Source: Tolypothrix sp. PCC 7712
GTDB taxonomy: Bacteria; Cyanobacteriota; Cyanobacteriia; Cyanobacteriales; Nostocaceae
Length of the DNA stretch: 64,000 nucleotides
NCBI RefSeq assembly: GCF_025860405.1
Contig: NZ_CP063785.1
Coordinates: 744,001 to 808,000, forward strand
Direction of reading: 5' to 3'
The position numbers were made by a program, and so were the translations under genes. Below, piece by piece: positions 44,779 through 53,689 of the stretch; position 1 is the first letter of the stretch; the number at the start of each line of letters is the position of its first letter. The notes under the pieces were generated by a model, which worked only from the letters and a program-made list of their open reading frames with translations, ran no database searches and had not been told where the DNA came from.

Positions 44779-44903
44779 ACGCTTTTAATCCCATTAAAAT
44801 ATGATTTTTACTTCCAATTGCCCCATTTCTATTATCTTGGCATTAGCCATCAGTCAGTAGTTATTTGTAGTCAACAATGACCAATCACCTATTTCCCTAA
44901 ATT

Positions 44904-45866
44904 ATGCCAACTTACACAGGAATTTCCAGCGAAGCCTTTAGGCATCCACTGGATCGCCAAGCCGAGCAAGCTTTACGTAATTTGCCAGGATTTGATTTAA
45001 TCGCCCGTAAGTTTGTGGAATTTATCTATGAACGCCCACAATTAGTTTATTTAATGGGTAACGCCATCCAAGTTGGGCCACGTCAATATTCCACTATTTA
45101 CCAGATTTTTCGCGAATGTGTACGAGATTTGGATATCTATCCGGAACCTGCACTGTTTGTCTTGCAAAACCCCCAAGCCAATAGCTATGCGTTGGGGCAA
45201 GAGAATCCTTACATAGTCATAAATACAGGGATACTGGACTTACTAGACGAAGTCGAAATTCGGGCGGTGCTAGCCCATGAACTGGGGCATATTAAATGTG
45301 GTCATACTATTTTAATTCAAATGGCGATGTGGGCGATGAGTGCTGCTTCGGCCTTAGGAGAGTTAACCTTTGGGATCGGAAATTTTGTTACTCAAGCCTT
45401 AATTTACGCCTTTTTTGAATGGCGGCGCAAAGCAGAGTTATCGGCAGATCGTGCAGCGCTGTTATTAATAGATGACTTAAATCCCGTAATGTCTTCAATG
45501 ATGAAAATTTCTGGTGGTAGTATCAAATATGCCCACGAATGTAATTTACAGGAATTCATCAATCAGTCAGAAAATTACAAAGCATTAGACTCTGATGGAT
45601 TGAATCAAGTCTACAAGTTTTTGTTGTATAACGGCGCTCAAGGCATGATGCTAACTCATCCGTTTGCTGTAGAGCGTGTACACTATTTACGTGAGTGGGC
45701 AGTATCAGAAGAGTATCAGCAAATTCGCCAAGGAAACTATCAGCGATCGCCTGCTTCGGGAGCAGTAAATGTTACCTCCGAATCTTCCGAAAATGATGCA
45801 GAAAATTTGCGCCGTCAAATTGAAGAATTGCAACAGGAAATTAACAGAATCAAACGGTCTGAGTGA
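44904..45866 (+). CDS. M48-family zinc metallopeptidase
   Basis: A 320-residue HtpX-like membrane protease. The zinc motif HELGH is at 125-129 with catalytic Glu126, and the third ligand is Glu178 in AELSADRAAL. Two hydrophobic helices lie between (about 136-170). An N-terminal part (1-100) precedes the catalytic domain; a C-terminal coiled coil (290-318) follows. Such proteins cut misfolded membrane proteins. No ribosome site stands out. No operon partner is seen. Confidence 0.9.
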   Translation: MPTYTGISSEAFRHPLDRQAEQALRNLPGFDLIARKFVEFIYERPQLVYLMGNAIQVGPRQYSTIYQIFRECVRDLDIYPEPALFVLQNPQANSYALGQENPYIVINTGILDLLDEVEIRAVLAHELGHIKCGHTILIQMAMWAMSAASALGELTFGIGNFVTQALIYAFFEWRRKAELSADRAALLLIDDLNPVMSSMMKISGGSIKYAHECNLQEFINQSENYKALDSDGLNQVYKFLLYNGAQGMMLTHPFAVERVHYLREWAVSEEYQQIRQGNYQRSPASGAVNVTSESSENDAENLRRQIEELQQEINRIKRSE

Positions 45867-45924
45867 TATTTACTACTGAGTAGGTAAGTAATCGCAATTA
45901 CCTTGAAATATGTAAAGTTTTATA

Positions 45925-45990
45925 GGGGAAAGGTTAAAGGCAAAGGGTTAAAGGTTTGTGCTTTGCCCTTTCCCCTTTCCCCTTATCTTT
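45925..45990. terminator. Hairpin repeat after the M48 gene
   Basis: AGGGGAAAGGTTAAAGGCAA pairs with CTTTGCCCTTTCCCCTTTCC; the unit belongs to the GGTTAAGGGG repeat family and may terminate the M48 transcript. The rest of 45867-46205 holds a TTTATCGGCGTTTATCGGCG direct repeat (46085) and no gene. Confidence 0.5.
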
Positions 45991-46205
45991 TGTAATTAAC
46001 TGACAAATATTCATAATTTGAGAGTTGAACCCCTTTTCTCGTAATATGAAAATATAGCGGTTCCTAGTCTAGGGAAATACACATTTATCGGCGTTTATCG
46101 GCGTTTATCTGCTTCCAACGTCGGTTAATTTTTATCGCTGTACTTCACCAATATAGGAATCGCTATAAATCACCTGGGATTAGCTAAGAACTGGAGTTAA
46201 GAATA

Positions 46206-46598
46206 TTGAATATTTCCAATATATTTCATAAATTTATATCTATATTATCTACTATTTCTCTTTTGATATTATTGCTACCTGGAATTGCTATAGCATTACC
46301 ACAAAAAATCAATACTCAACCTAACTTGATGATTGCTCAAGCTCCTAAATCTTATTCTGACAGTGATTTAACTCCCTTACAGAAACAAAGACTCCAAGCT
46401 ATAAGGCAACGAAGAAATAAAGAAATTTACGCAGTTTTAAATTCCTCACAACGGGCAAAATTAGCTGAAGAATTGCATCGTGGTACTGACTTTAACCAAG
46501 CCTTAGACAAACTGAATTTAAAGCCAGAACAGAAAGAAATGATTCAAGCAATTTTGCATTTTACTAACTTGAAGATGAAATTTAAGAATAATGGGTAA
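46206..46598 (+). CDS. Secreted Spy/CpxP-like protein
   Basis: A 130-residue protein with a signal peptide (hydrophobic 12-30) and a mature region DLTPLQKQRLQAIRQRRNKE (55-74) that fits the LTxxQ pattern of Spy/CpxP-type helical chaperones and metal-stress proteins. No ATG lies before it; I accept the TTG at 46206 because GGAG is 9 bases upstream and the signal peptide begins there. Function is inferred from the motif only. Confidence 0.65.
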   Translation: MNISNIFHKFISILSTISLLILLLPGIAIALPQKINTQPNLMIAQAPKSYSDSDLTPLQKQRLQAIRQRRNKEIYAVLNSSQRAKLAEELHRGTDFNQALDKLNLKPEQKEMIQAILHFTNLKMKFKNNG

Positions 46599-46687
46599 TT
46601 GGTAATTGGTAATTGATGATTCTATCCCTTTTCCCCTTTCCCCTTTCACCTTTCCCCTATTCCCTATTCCCTATTCCCTGTTCCCTT

Positions 46688-47869
46688 TTATTCCTGTGAC
46701 AAACGTTTAACCGCTTCACCCCCTAATAATTGATGTGCTTGTTTCAAAATTTGGGGGATTTTCTGGGCTTGGGGACTATGAGCAAGACATGAGCGTAAGT
46801 CTAGTTCGTCTATTTTGTCGGCTTTGTTGCCAGGAAACCAGTGACTAGCATTGCCTAGTAAGTTGTAGCGCATTTTGGCGTAGTCAATCATATCGTAGGC
46901 GATCGCTAAATTCCACAGCCACAATATGACTTGCATATTCACTTTTCCCGGTGTTTGCTCAAAGCTGGGCAAATTGACGCGCCAGGTTTTTACCCAGTCT
47001 TCTCCTAAAGTGGCGATCGCTTCTGCTTCTAACCGGGCAATGATTGGCGGTAAAATTTCATCGGCTCTGTCTAGCAAGTCTAGGGTTTTCAGGTGTTCGT
47101 CAAAGTCTTGGGGTTTGGATGCGCCTAAGCTGAGGGTATGTACCTGGGGATGACTGAGGCAAAATAAATCGTTAAACACCATCGGACTCAAAGGCGCGCA
47201 CAAATCCAATAATTTTTGCGGTGGGTTGTAAAGCTTTCCGCCTTTATCAGATGGGCTAATGATAAATACTCCCATATCGTGCTGAGTAGCTGCGGCAATT
47301 GCAGCCCAATTCCATTGATTGATGTAGTACCAATGCAGATTCACATAATCAAATTGATTGGTATTAATGGCTTTTACAATTAAATCTGTAGCACCGTGGG
47401 TAGAAAAGCCAATAAATCGTACTTTGCCTTCAGCTTGTAACTGTTTTGCTACTTCTAAACAGCCACCAGGACGGATGCTATGGTGCAAAGATTCAGCATG
47501 ATTAACACCATGTAGCCCTAGTAAATCAACATAATCTAGTTGCAGATAATTTAGCGATCGCTCAAATGTTTCTCTAAATTCTTGAGGATCTGCAACTGGG
47601 CTAACTTTTGTCTGCACAATCAACTTTTCGCGGGGAAACTTGGGTAATACTTGCCCCAATTGCATTTCTGAAGTGCCATAACCACGGGCAGTTTCGATAT
47701 GATTAATGCCTAAATCTAGCGCCCGGCGAATCGTCGCTTCCAGATTATCCTGCTTATCTTGGGGAATCTCTGCTGGGGAAACATCCTGCCATTTGAACTG
47801 GTATCTCATCCCACCGCAGGAAAATACCGGGATTTGTAATTCTGTGCGTCCAAATCTTCTGTATAGCAT
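46688..47869 (-). CDS. Aldo/keto reductase
   Basis: A 393-residue protein with a TIM-barrel AKR domain. The catalytic tetrad is close to standard: Tyr64 in ETARGYG, Lys88 in VQTKVSP, His120 in GLHG, and Glu59 in place of the usual Asp in DTAxxYG. The C-terminal 110 residues form a helical extension seen in an oxidoreductase group whose relatives often carry an Fe-S ferredoxin-like tail; here no such cysteine cluster is present. Substrate unknown. ATG at 47867-47869. Confidence 0.85.
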   Translation of the reverse strand: MLYRRFGRTELQIPVFSCGGMRYQFKWQDVSPAEIPQDKQDNLEATIRRALDLGINHIETARGYGTSEMQLGQVLPKFPREKLIVQTKVSPVADPQEFRETFERSLNYLQLDYVDLLGLHGVNHAESLHHSIRPGGCLEVAKQLQAEGKVRFIGFSTHGATDLIVKAINTNQFDYVNLHWYYINQWNWAAIAAATQHDMGVFIISPSDKGGKLYNPPQKLLDLCAPLSPMVFNDLFCLSHPQVHTLSLGASKPQDFDEHLKTLDLLDRADEILPPIIARLEAEAIATLGEDWVKTWRVNLPSFEQTPGKVNMQVILWLWNLAIAYDMIDYAKMRYNLLGNASHWFPGNKADKIDELDLRSCLAHSPQAQKIPQILKQAHQLLGGEAVKRLSQE

Positions 47870-47879
47870 TGATGATAGG

Positions 47880-47935
47880 GGAAGGGGGAACGGGGAATGG
47901 GGAACGGGGAATGGGGAACGGGGAATGGGGACAGA
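47880..47935. repeat. GGGGAACGGGGAATGG tandem repeat
   Basis: Several copies of a 14-bp unit (GGGGAATGGGGAAC) lie just upstream of the aldo/keto reductase start. A regulatory effect is possible but not shown. Confidence 0.6.
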
Positions 47936-48133
47936 AAGAAGTTTACAGCAGTTTTTAGGGATTTATATCCCACGTGGATGTGTGTATTTCTGCTACTTGA
48001 AAATTTTTAAATTCATGCTTTCGCTTTTTTCTTGTGAAAACATTGCCAGGTTTTATCGCATCCCAAAATTAATCAGCCTACGGCTAAACCAAAAAGTAAG
48101 CTGTAAGCAATTGATATTGCAGTTCTGATTGGC

Positions 48134-48445
48134 GAGGTTATTTTCCTCGTGAACGAGGCTCGGAAGCTCGTCAATGAGGTTATTTTCCTCGTGAATGAGG
48201 CTCGGAAGCTCGTCAATGAGGTTATTTTCCTCGTGAACGAGGCTCAGAAGCTCGTCAACGAGGTTATTTTCCTCGTGAATGAGGCTCAGAAGCTCGTCAA
48301 TGAGGTTATTTTCCTCGTGAACGAGGCTCAGAAGCTCGTCAATGAGGTTATTTTCCTCGTGAACGAGGCTCAGAAGCTCGTCAATGAGGTTATTTTCCTC
48401 GTGAACGAGGCTCGGAAGCTCGTCAATGAGGTTATTTTCCTCGTT
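48134..48445. repeat. 42-bp tandem array with hairpins, 7 full units and a part
   Basis: Unit starts: 48134, 48176, 48218, 48260, 48302, 48344, 48386 and 48428 (partial). Each unit has CCTCGTGAACGAGG (6-bp arms), GAGGTTATTTTCCTC and ACGAG ... CTCGT pairings. The array happens to be an open frame from the GTG at 48149 to 48454 encoding the 14-residue unit NEAQKLVNEVIFLV. Unit differences are three bases, two of them silent. The protein is not convincing by itself (no start region, no ribosome site), and I regard the array as DNA/RNA structure with an incidental frame. Confidence 0.8.
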
Positions 48446-48557
48446 AAACAGTAAATATACTGAGGCGATCGCCTGAACAATTCCATAGTGCGATGCCTAC
48501 GGCTGGCTACGCCTACACTTTGCTGCAAAATAATACTTACTGAGTAAACATCAGCCC

Positions 48558-49394
48558 TTGAGTTACGATAACACCTGCAAATACCTCGCAGAAAACTACC
48601 CAGCCGATTTTGCCAGATGGCTACTTGCGTCTGAAACTTCAGATATCCAAGTACTTAAAACCGAATTAACTCTAGAACCGATTCGCGCTGATTCTGTTAC
48701 CTTCCTGCAAATCGCCAATCAAATCCTGCATTTAGAGTTTCAAACTTCACCCAAATCCACACCACCCCTTGACTTTCGGATGCTAGATTACTACACCAGA
48801 TTAAAGCGTCAATACGGGTGTGAGATTCAGCAGGTACTCATTTTCCTGCAATTTACATCTTCAGAAATTGCTTATCAAACCCAATATGTAGACACCAACA
48901 CCATACATAAATACCGTGTCATTCGCCTTTGGGAAGAAGATCCCACACCTTTGCTAGCTAACCCCGCACTTTTACCTCTGGCGACATTAGCGCAAAGTAA
49001 CTTCCCAGAAGACTTATTACAGCAAGTAGCGACTGCTGTGGATATGATTGAAGAAACAGATGAGCGACAGAATATATCAGCTTGCGTACAACTTCTAGCT
49101 GGTTTGCGGTTTGACAAAAGTTTAATTACACAGCTTTTTCGAGAGGATATTATGCAAGAATCTGTGATTTACCAGGATATTTTGCAGAAGGGAGAAGAAC
49201 GAGGAAAGAAACAAGAGGCGTTACAACTAATTCTGCGTCTTTTGACACGACGGTTTGGTGCAATTGAGCCGCAGACGGAACAGCAGATTCGTGCTTTATC
49301 TGTTGCTCAACTAGAAGATTTAGCCGAGGCGCTGTTAGATTTCACTAGCCAAGCTGATTTAGTCAATTACCTGACAAATATCTCCCCAGCTTAA
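48558..49394 (+). CDS. Rpn-type PD-(D/E)XK nuclease with DUF4351 tail
   Basis: A 278-residue protein of the Rpn recombination-promoting nuclease / putative transposase class. The nuclease core has Asp45 and ExQ (Glu60, Gln62) in the spacing D-x14-E-x-Q, and the C-terminal region ILRLLTRRFGAIEPQ ... LEDLAEALLDF is DUF4351. The start is a TTG at 48558; the first residues YDNTCKYLAENYP match the family. Upstream lies the 42-bp array; it may use this gene as a host or vice versa, but no link is proved. A HIP1-based hairpin terminates the gene. Confidence 0.85.
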   Translation: MSYDNTCKYLAENYPADFARWLLASETSDIQVLKTELTLEPIRADSVTFLQIANQILHLEFQTSPKSTPPLDFRMLDYYTRLKRQYGCEIQQVLIFLQFTSSEIAYQTQYVDTNTIHKYRVIRLWEEDPTPLLANPALLPLATLAQSNFPEDLLQQVATAVDMIEETDERQNISACVQLLAGLRFDKSLITQLFREDIMQESVIYQDILQKGEERGKKQEALQLILRLLTRRFGAIEPQTEQQIRALSVAQLEDLAEALLDFTSQADLVNYLTNISPA

Positions 49395-49410
49395 GCAGAT
49401 ACAGAAAAAT

Positions 49411-49447
49411 AAGCGATCGCCTGAATAATTCAGCAAGGCGATCGCTT
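49411..49447 (+). terminator. Hairpin built from two HIP1 sites
   Basis: AAGCGATCGCCT (49411-49422) and AGGCGATCGCTT (49436-49447) form a perfect 12-bp stem with a 13-base loop, followed by GACTTTTAAG. It lies 17 bases after the Rpn gene. Confidence 0.6.
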
Positions 49448-49531
49448 GACTTTTAAGATATTCGCTACACAGTTTAAGTTTTTTGACTAAAACAATAAAA
49501 TTAAGGAAAACATTGAGGTATCGACTCAAAT

Positions 49532-49753
49532 ATGAGTACTTTGCCAGAAATTGAAGCCGCTATCAAACAATTATCGGAAAATGATATTCGTCAACTAGCT
49601 GCTTGGCTGGAAGAATATTTAGAACAAATGTGGGATAAACAAATCGAAACTGATTTGGTATCGGGAAAATTAGATAAATTAATCGCGAAAGCTGAAGCCG
49701 ATATTGCAGCAAACCGGGTGCAAGATATAGATGAAATCCTTAACAACTCCTGA
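49532..49753 (+). CDS. Antitoxin-like protein of a RelE-type module
   Basis: A 73-residue acidic helical protein (LPEIEAAIKQLSENDIRQLA, WLEEYLEQMWDK). It overlaps the next gene by 23 bases, the standard order antitoxin then toxin. The C-terminal part (about 45-73) would wrap the toxin. Assignment rests on the pair. Confidence 0.7.
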   Translation: MSTLPEIEAAIKQLSENDIRQLAAWLEEYLEQMWDKQIETDLVSGKLDKLIAKAEADIAANRVQDIDEILNNS

Positions 49754-49988
49754 TTTTTGGGAAGCTTATGCGCGACTACCAGATGATGTAAAGGAACAAG
49801 CAAAAAAAGCCTATCAAATTTGGCAAGAAAATCAATCTCATCCGTCTTTGCACTTTAAGAAAGTTGGCAAAAATCTTTGGTCTGCGCGTGTTAGCGGTGG
49901 ATATCGCGCTTTGGCTTTAAAAAAGGGAGATGATTATTACTGGTTTTGGATCGGTACTCATGATGAGTATGATGCATTGTTGAATTAA
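49731..49988 (+). CDS. RelE/ParE-type toxin
   Basis: An 85-residue basic protein with the RelE-fold pattern FWEAYARLPDDVKEQAKKAY, HPSLHFKKV, LWSARVSGGYRALAL and a C-terminal FWIGTHDEYD, typical of the mRNA interferase-like toxins with a conserved 'R-x-S/G-x-x-Y-R' core. It overlaps the antitoxin-like gene. Target is unknown. A 10-bp stem terminator follows. Confidence 0.8.
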   Translation: MKSLTTPDFWEAYARLPDDVKEQAKKAYQIWQENQSHPSLHFKKVGKNLWSARVSGGYRALALKKGDDYYWFWIGTHDEYDALLN

Positions 49989-50004
49989 AATCCAACTAAT
50001 TATG

Positions 50005-50029
50005 CATTACCAGGCCCAGCCTGGTAATG
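50005..50029. terminator. Bidirectional terminator between convergent genes
   Basis: CATTACCAGG (50005-50014) and CCTGGTAATG (50020-50029) are perfectly complementary with a 5-base loop. The RelE-type toxin gene and the ABC exporter gene both run toward it. Confidence 0.65.
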
Positions 50030-50037
50030 AGGTGATG

Positions 50038-52755
50038 CTAAATATTCGCTTGCTGACGTTGATAAAGTGACCAGTACAATCCCTTTTGCTGCAACAATTG
50101 CGGATGAGTACCACGTTCTGCAATTACCCCTTGTTCCATCACCAAAATTAAATCCGCACGTTTGAGGGGGGCGAAACGATGGGCGATAAGAAATACGGTG
50201 CGGTTGGCGGAAATTTTTTGTAGGTTTTGCAGTACTTGCTGTTCGGTTTCGCTATCTAAGGCGCTGGTGGCTTCATCCAAAATTAAAATCGGTGCTGAGG
50301 AAAGGAACAACCGCGCTAGGGCTATGCGTTGTCTCTGTCCCCCTGATAAAGCTGTACCCCGTTCGCCCACATTGGTTTCGTAACCGTAGGGTAATTGACT
50401 GATGAAATCATGGGCTACGGCTAACCTAGCGGCTTCTACTACTTGCTCGGCGGTAATATCGGGGTTGCCGAGGGTGATATTTTCTAAGATGGAACCGTTA
50501 AATAAAAAGTCTTCTTGTAAAACAACACCAATTTGTTGCCGCAGTGAAGCTAAATCGGCACTTTTGATATCAAAACCATCAATTAAAATGCGTCCTGATT
50601 CTATTGAATATAGGCGTTGTAATAATTTTGAAAGGGTACTTTTACCAGAACCGCTACGCCCAACAATACCGACAAATTGTCCGGGTTCAACATTAAAAGA
50701 AATGCCGCGTAATACTGGTTCTGTACTTGCTTGATAACGGAAAAATACTTGCTCAAAAGTGATTTGTCCGTTGAGATTTGGTAATACTAAGCCTGTCCCT
50801 GGTTCTGCTTCTGGTGCAACATTCAGAATATCACCAATTCTATCTACAGAAAGTAGAACTTGTTGCAGATTTTGCCACAATTGCACAAGGCGTAACAGTG
50901 GCCCAGTGACTCTTCCTGATAACATTTGAAAAGCTACCAGTTGACCAATTGTAAGTTGATGATCAATAACTAATTTTGCCCCAAACCAGAGAATTAACAA
51001 GGTAGAAAAATTGGTGAGAAAGTCACCCAAATTGCTGCTGATGTTAGAGGTAGTAGAGGCTTTAAAACTGGTGCGAATGAAGCGCGCAAATAAACCTTCC
51101 CAGCGATCGCGGGCTACTGGTTCGGCTGCATGGGCTTTAACTGAATGTATCCCGGTAACTGTCTCAACCAAAAACGATTGACTATCAGCGCTGCGGTTAA
51201 AGGTTTCATTCAACCAACCCCGCAAAATTGGTGTCGCCACAATAGTTAATGTGGCAAATAATGGCAATACCGCCAAAGCCACAAAGGTGAGGGGAATATT
51301 GTAATAAAACATCAATGCTAAATACACCACAGCAAAGATGCTATCCAAAATCACCGTTAAGGCTGTACCTGTGAGAAATTGGCGGATTTGTTCGAGTTCT
51401 TGAACTCTTGCTACTGTGTCCCCAACACGCCGCGATTCAAAATAAGCTAAAGGCAAACGCATTAAGTGACGAAATAGCTGCGCTGATAAACTTAAATCTA
51501 AACGTCGGGCGGTATGGGTGAAGATAAATAAACGCAGTATGCCGAGTACAGCTTCAAATATTGCTACCAATAAAAGTGCGATCGCCATGACATCGAGAGT
51601 CGGTAAACTCTCTTGCACCATGACTTTATCAATCACAACTTGGGTAATTAGCGGTGTTGTTAACCCCAACAGCTGCAATGTCAAAGACGCGAGTAAAACT
51701 TCGCCGAGTAATCCGCGATATTTCCAAACTGCGGGAGTAAACCAACTCAGATTAAATTTTTCTTGCTGAGAAATCAGTTCTACTGTCCACATTTGCCCAT
51801 CCCAAGCTGCTTCTACCACAGATTGGGGGAGACTTTCACAAGTGCGATCGCTATTGAGGGGATTAGCGATAATTAAGCGATCAGCTTTGACTCCATAGGC
51901 TACTACCCAGCTAGGACTTTCTTGTGAGCCAGAATTCCACTGTATCAAAGCCGGAAATGACAAGGCGCGCAAATCAGTCCAATTAATTTGCAATCGCTGC
52001 AACACCAATCCTAACTTTTCTGCTGCTTCCACAACATTTTTCGGGCGTTGTCCCCGCAGTTGGCGTTGTACCCATTCCAGCTTCACAGCATGATCCAAAT
52101 GCTGCGCCACCATCGTTAAACAAGCTGCGGCTGTATTCCAGCTAGCGACAAACGGATAGTTATAGGTGGGGATTAGGGATTGGGGATTGGGGATTGGGGA
52201 TTGGGGACTGGGGACTGGGGATTGGGGACTGGTGATTGAGGACGTGATAATTTCCCCTTCCCCCTGCTCCTCTGCTCCTCTGCTCCTCTGCTCCTCTGCT
52301 CTCTGCTCATCCTGTACGCCTTGAAAGAAGCTTTCCATTTGTGGCGTAGAAACTTCTTTCCATAATGCTGTTTCCCAACAGACTACGATGACTTCTTTAC
52401 TAGCAGCTACAGCTTTGCATTCTACAGCTAAATTTTGTAAGTCACCAAACCAATCACCTGCTTGCAAAGCAGCTAATGGCTTGCCAATTCCTTCTTCACG
52501 CAAGCGCACTTTACCAGTAACAAGAAAAAACTGATAACCTCCAATAGTATTTGACCAAATTTTTTCACCAAGACGATAGCGACGAATTTCTGAGTGATTT
52601 TGTAATCGAGTTTGTTGTTCAGGAGTCAGCCAGCATAGAGGTGGTTGATTCCAGGGTACAGAAGCTAGCACGTTTATTCGTAAAGATTGATTATCCAGAA
52701 GTTTTATTTCACTTGTAATTTGACTGTCAGCTTTTGAATTTTCTCTGCTAGCCAT
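50038..52755 (-). CDS. Peptidase-like ABC exporter (HlyB type) with a cNMP-like N-terminus
   Basis: This 905-residue type I secretion ATPase has a cyclic-nucleotide-like domain (about 55-135), a low-complexity Ser/Pro/Gln linker (about 151-196), a C39-like domain where the catalytic Cys region reads NTAAACL (207-213; the usual DCG is lost), a six-helix transmembrane part (about 345-610) and an ATPase with Walker A GRSGSGKS (699-706), LSGGQ (803-807) and Walker B ILILDE (823-828). The C39-like part cannot cleave a leader, so it probably binds the substrate only. The linker is made of intergenic repeat DNA (GGGGATTGGGGACTGGGG). It follows the PPIase gene with a 52-base overlap. Confidence 0.88.
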   Translation of the reverse strand: MASRENSKADSQITSEIKLLDNQSLRINVLASVPWNQPPLCWLTPEQQTRLQNHSEIRRYRLGEKIWSNTIGGYQFFLVTGKVRLREEGIGKPLAALQAGDWFGDLQNLAVECKAVAASKEVIVVCWETALWKEVSTPQMESFFQGVQDEQRAEEQRSRGAEEQGEGEIITSSITSPQSPVPSPQSPIPNPQSLIPTYNYPFVASWNTAAACLTMVAQHLDHAVKLEWVQRQLRGQRPKNVVEAAEKLGLVLQRLQINWTDLRALSFPALIQWNSGSQESPSWVVAYGVKADRLIIANPLNSDRTCESLPQSVVEAAWDGQMWTVELISQQEKFNLSWFTPAVWKYRGLLGEVLLASLTLQLLGLTTPLITQVVIDKVMVQESLPTLDVMAIALLLVAIFEAVLGILRLFIFTHTARRLDLSLSAQLFRHLMRLPLAYFESRRVGDTVARVQELEQIRQFLTGTALTVILDSIFAVVYLALMFYYNIPLTFVALAVLPLFATLTIVATPILRGWLNETFNRSADSQSFLVETVTGIHSVKAHAAEPVARDRWEGLFARFIRTSFKASTTSNISSNLGDFLTNFSTLLILWFGAKLVIDHQLTIGQLVAFQMLSGRVTGPLLRLVQLWQNLQQVLLSVDRIGDILNVAPEAEPGTGLVLPNLNGQITFEQVFFRYQASTEPVLRGISFNVEPGQFVGIVGRSGSGKSTLSKLLQRLYSIESGRILIDGFDIKSADLASLRQQIGVVLQEDFLFNGSILENITLGNPDITAEQVVEAARLAVAHDFISQLPYGYETNVGERGTALSGGQRQRIALARLFLSSAPILILDEATSALDSETEQQVLQNLQKISANRTVFLIAHRFAPLKRADLILVMEQGVIAERGTHPQLLQQKGLYWSLYQRQQANI

Positions 52756-53462
52756 TTTTCAAACAACTCATTTTGTAGCACTTGCTTTAGTTGAGTATCT
52801 TCTAAAGAAGCTGGCAGAAATTGTTCTAATCGAAACAAACCATAACGTTCTTCTAGTTCTATTGGCCCAATCAATTCTCCGGGAACTGCTGCATCAATTG
52901 CGGCTCTGATTTTATCTGGTAATGTTCCCCGACTAATTGGCCCCATCATGCCGTTAACAATGCGATCTTCTGCTAAGGAATATTCTTTAGCTAGTTGCTC
53001 AAAACTACCTCCTTCTTCAATTTGAGTTAGTAGTTCTTCGCAAAGCTCGCGATTATCAACAAAAATCCTCGATAGTACCACCCGATCTAAATAAATTTTT
53101 CGCTCAATGAAATACTCTGGTAGTTTCGGTTCTGTAACTAAAGCTTTCAGTTTTTCTAACTTAAAGTTGTAGGCAGCTGATGCATGAAAGGTGGCGTAAT
53201 CTGTGCCATTTTTCTTTAACCATTCTTGAAAAATTTGGGGGTCTGTGAGTTGATTTTTGAGACGAAAATCAATAATTGTCTGTTCAGTTAAAGCCGGATT
53301 GATCTCAATATCGTCTCTAGTATTGATTTCTTGTTCAATCACGTACTGGCGAATAATATCGCCGATAAACTGCGACAATTTGCCGGAGGCTTGGAGATAT
53401 TTTACTGCTTGTTCAATAGAAATAGATTGCCGATCAACAGTTAAAAATGATAAAGATTCCAT
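52704..53462 (-). CDS. Parvulin-type peptidyl-prolyl isomerase (SurA-like)
   Basis: A 252-residue protein with a SurA-like N-terminal helical part and a parvulin domain at about 128-218 (VVLSRIFVDN, GGSFEQLAKEYSLAED, GELIGPIELEERYGLFRLEQ). It precedes and overlaps the HlyB-type exporter gene by 52 bases, so the two form an operon, a pairing seen in cyanobacterial secretion loci. No HlyD gene is in view. It may help the exported protein fold, possibly in the cytoplasm because no signal peptide is visible. Confidence 0.85.
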   Translation of the reverse strand: MESLSFLTVDRQSISIEQAVKYLQASGKLSQFIGDIIRQYVIEQEINTRDDIEINPALTEQTIIDFRLKNQLTDPQIFQEWLKKNGTDYATFHASAAYNFKLEKLKALVTEPKLPEYFIERKIYLDRVVLSRIFVDNRELCEELLTQIEEGGSFEQLAKEYSLAEDRIVNGMMGPISRGTLPDKIRAAIDAAVPGELIGPIELEERYGLFRLEQFLPASLEDTQLKQVLQNELFEKWLAEKIQKLTVKLQVK

Positions 53463-53689
53463 AAAGCAATCCTGAGAGGAAAAATTAAATTTTTTATACT
53501 ATTACAACCACAATCATCTATAAATAGCCATATAATGAGTTACCCATATACATTATTAATTTCATTAAATAAAATAATTTAGAAAATCATTTTTGATATT
53601 TACTAATATTCTTTTAGTAGAAAGGAATTGCTAAATTTAGCGCTTGCCCATCTACGAAAAATTTATATATTGAAATTTCAGAGCGAGAA

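Noticed and set aside
48149..48454. Open frame of 14-residue repeats as a coiled-coil protein gene
   Set aside because: It has no ribosome site, no independent start region and is entirely a tandem repeat. The frame is likely a by-product of a 42-bp period divisible by three.
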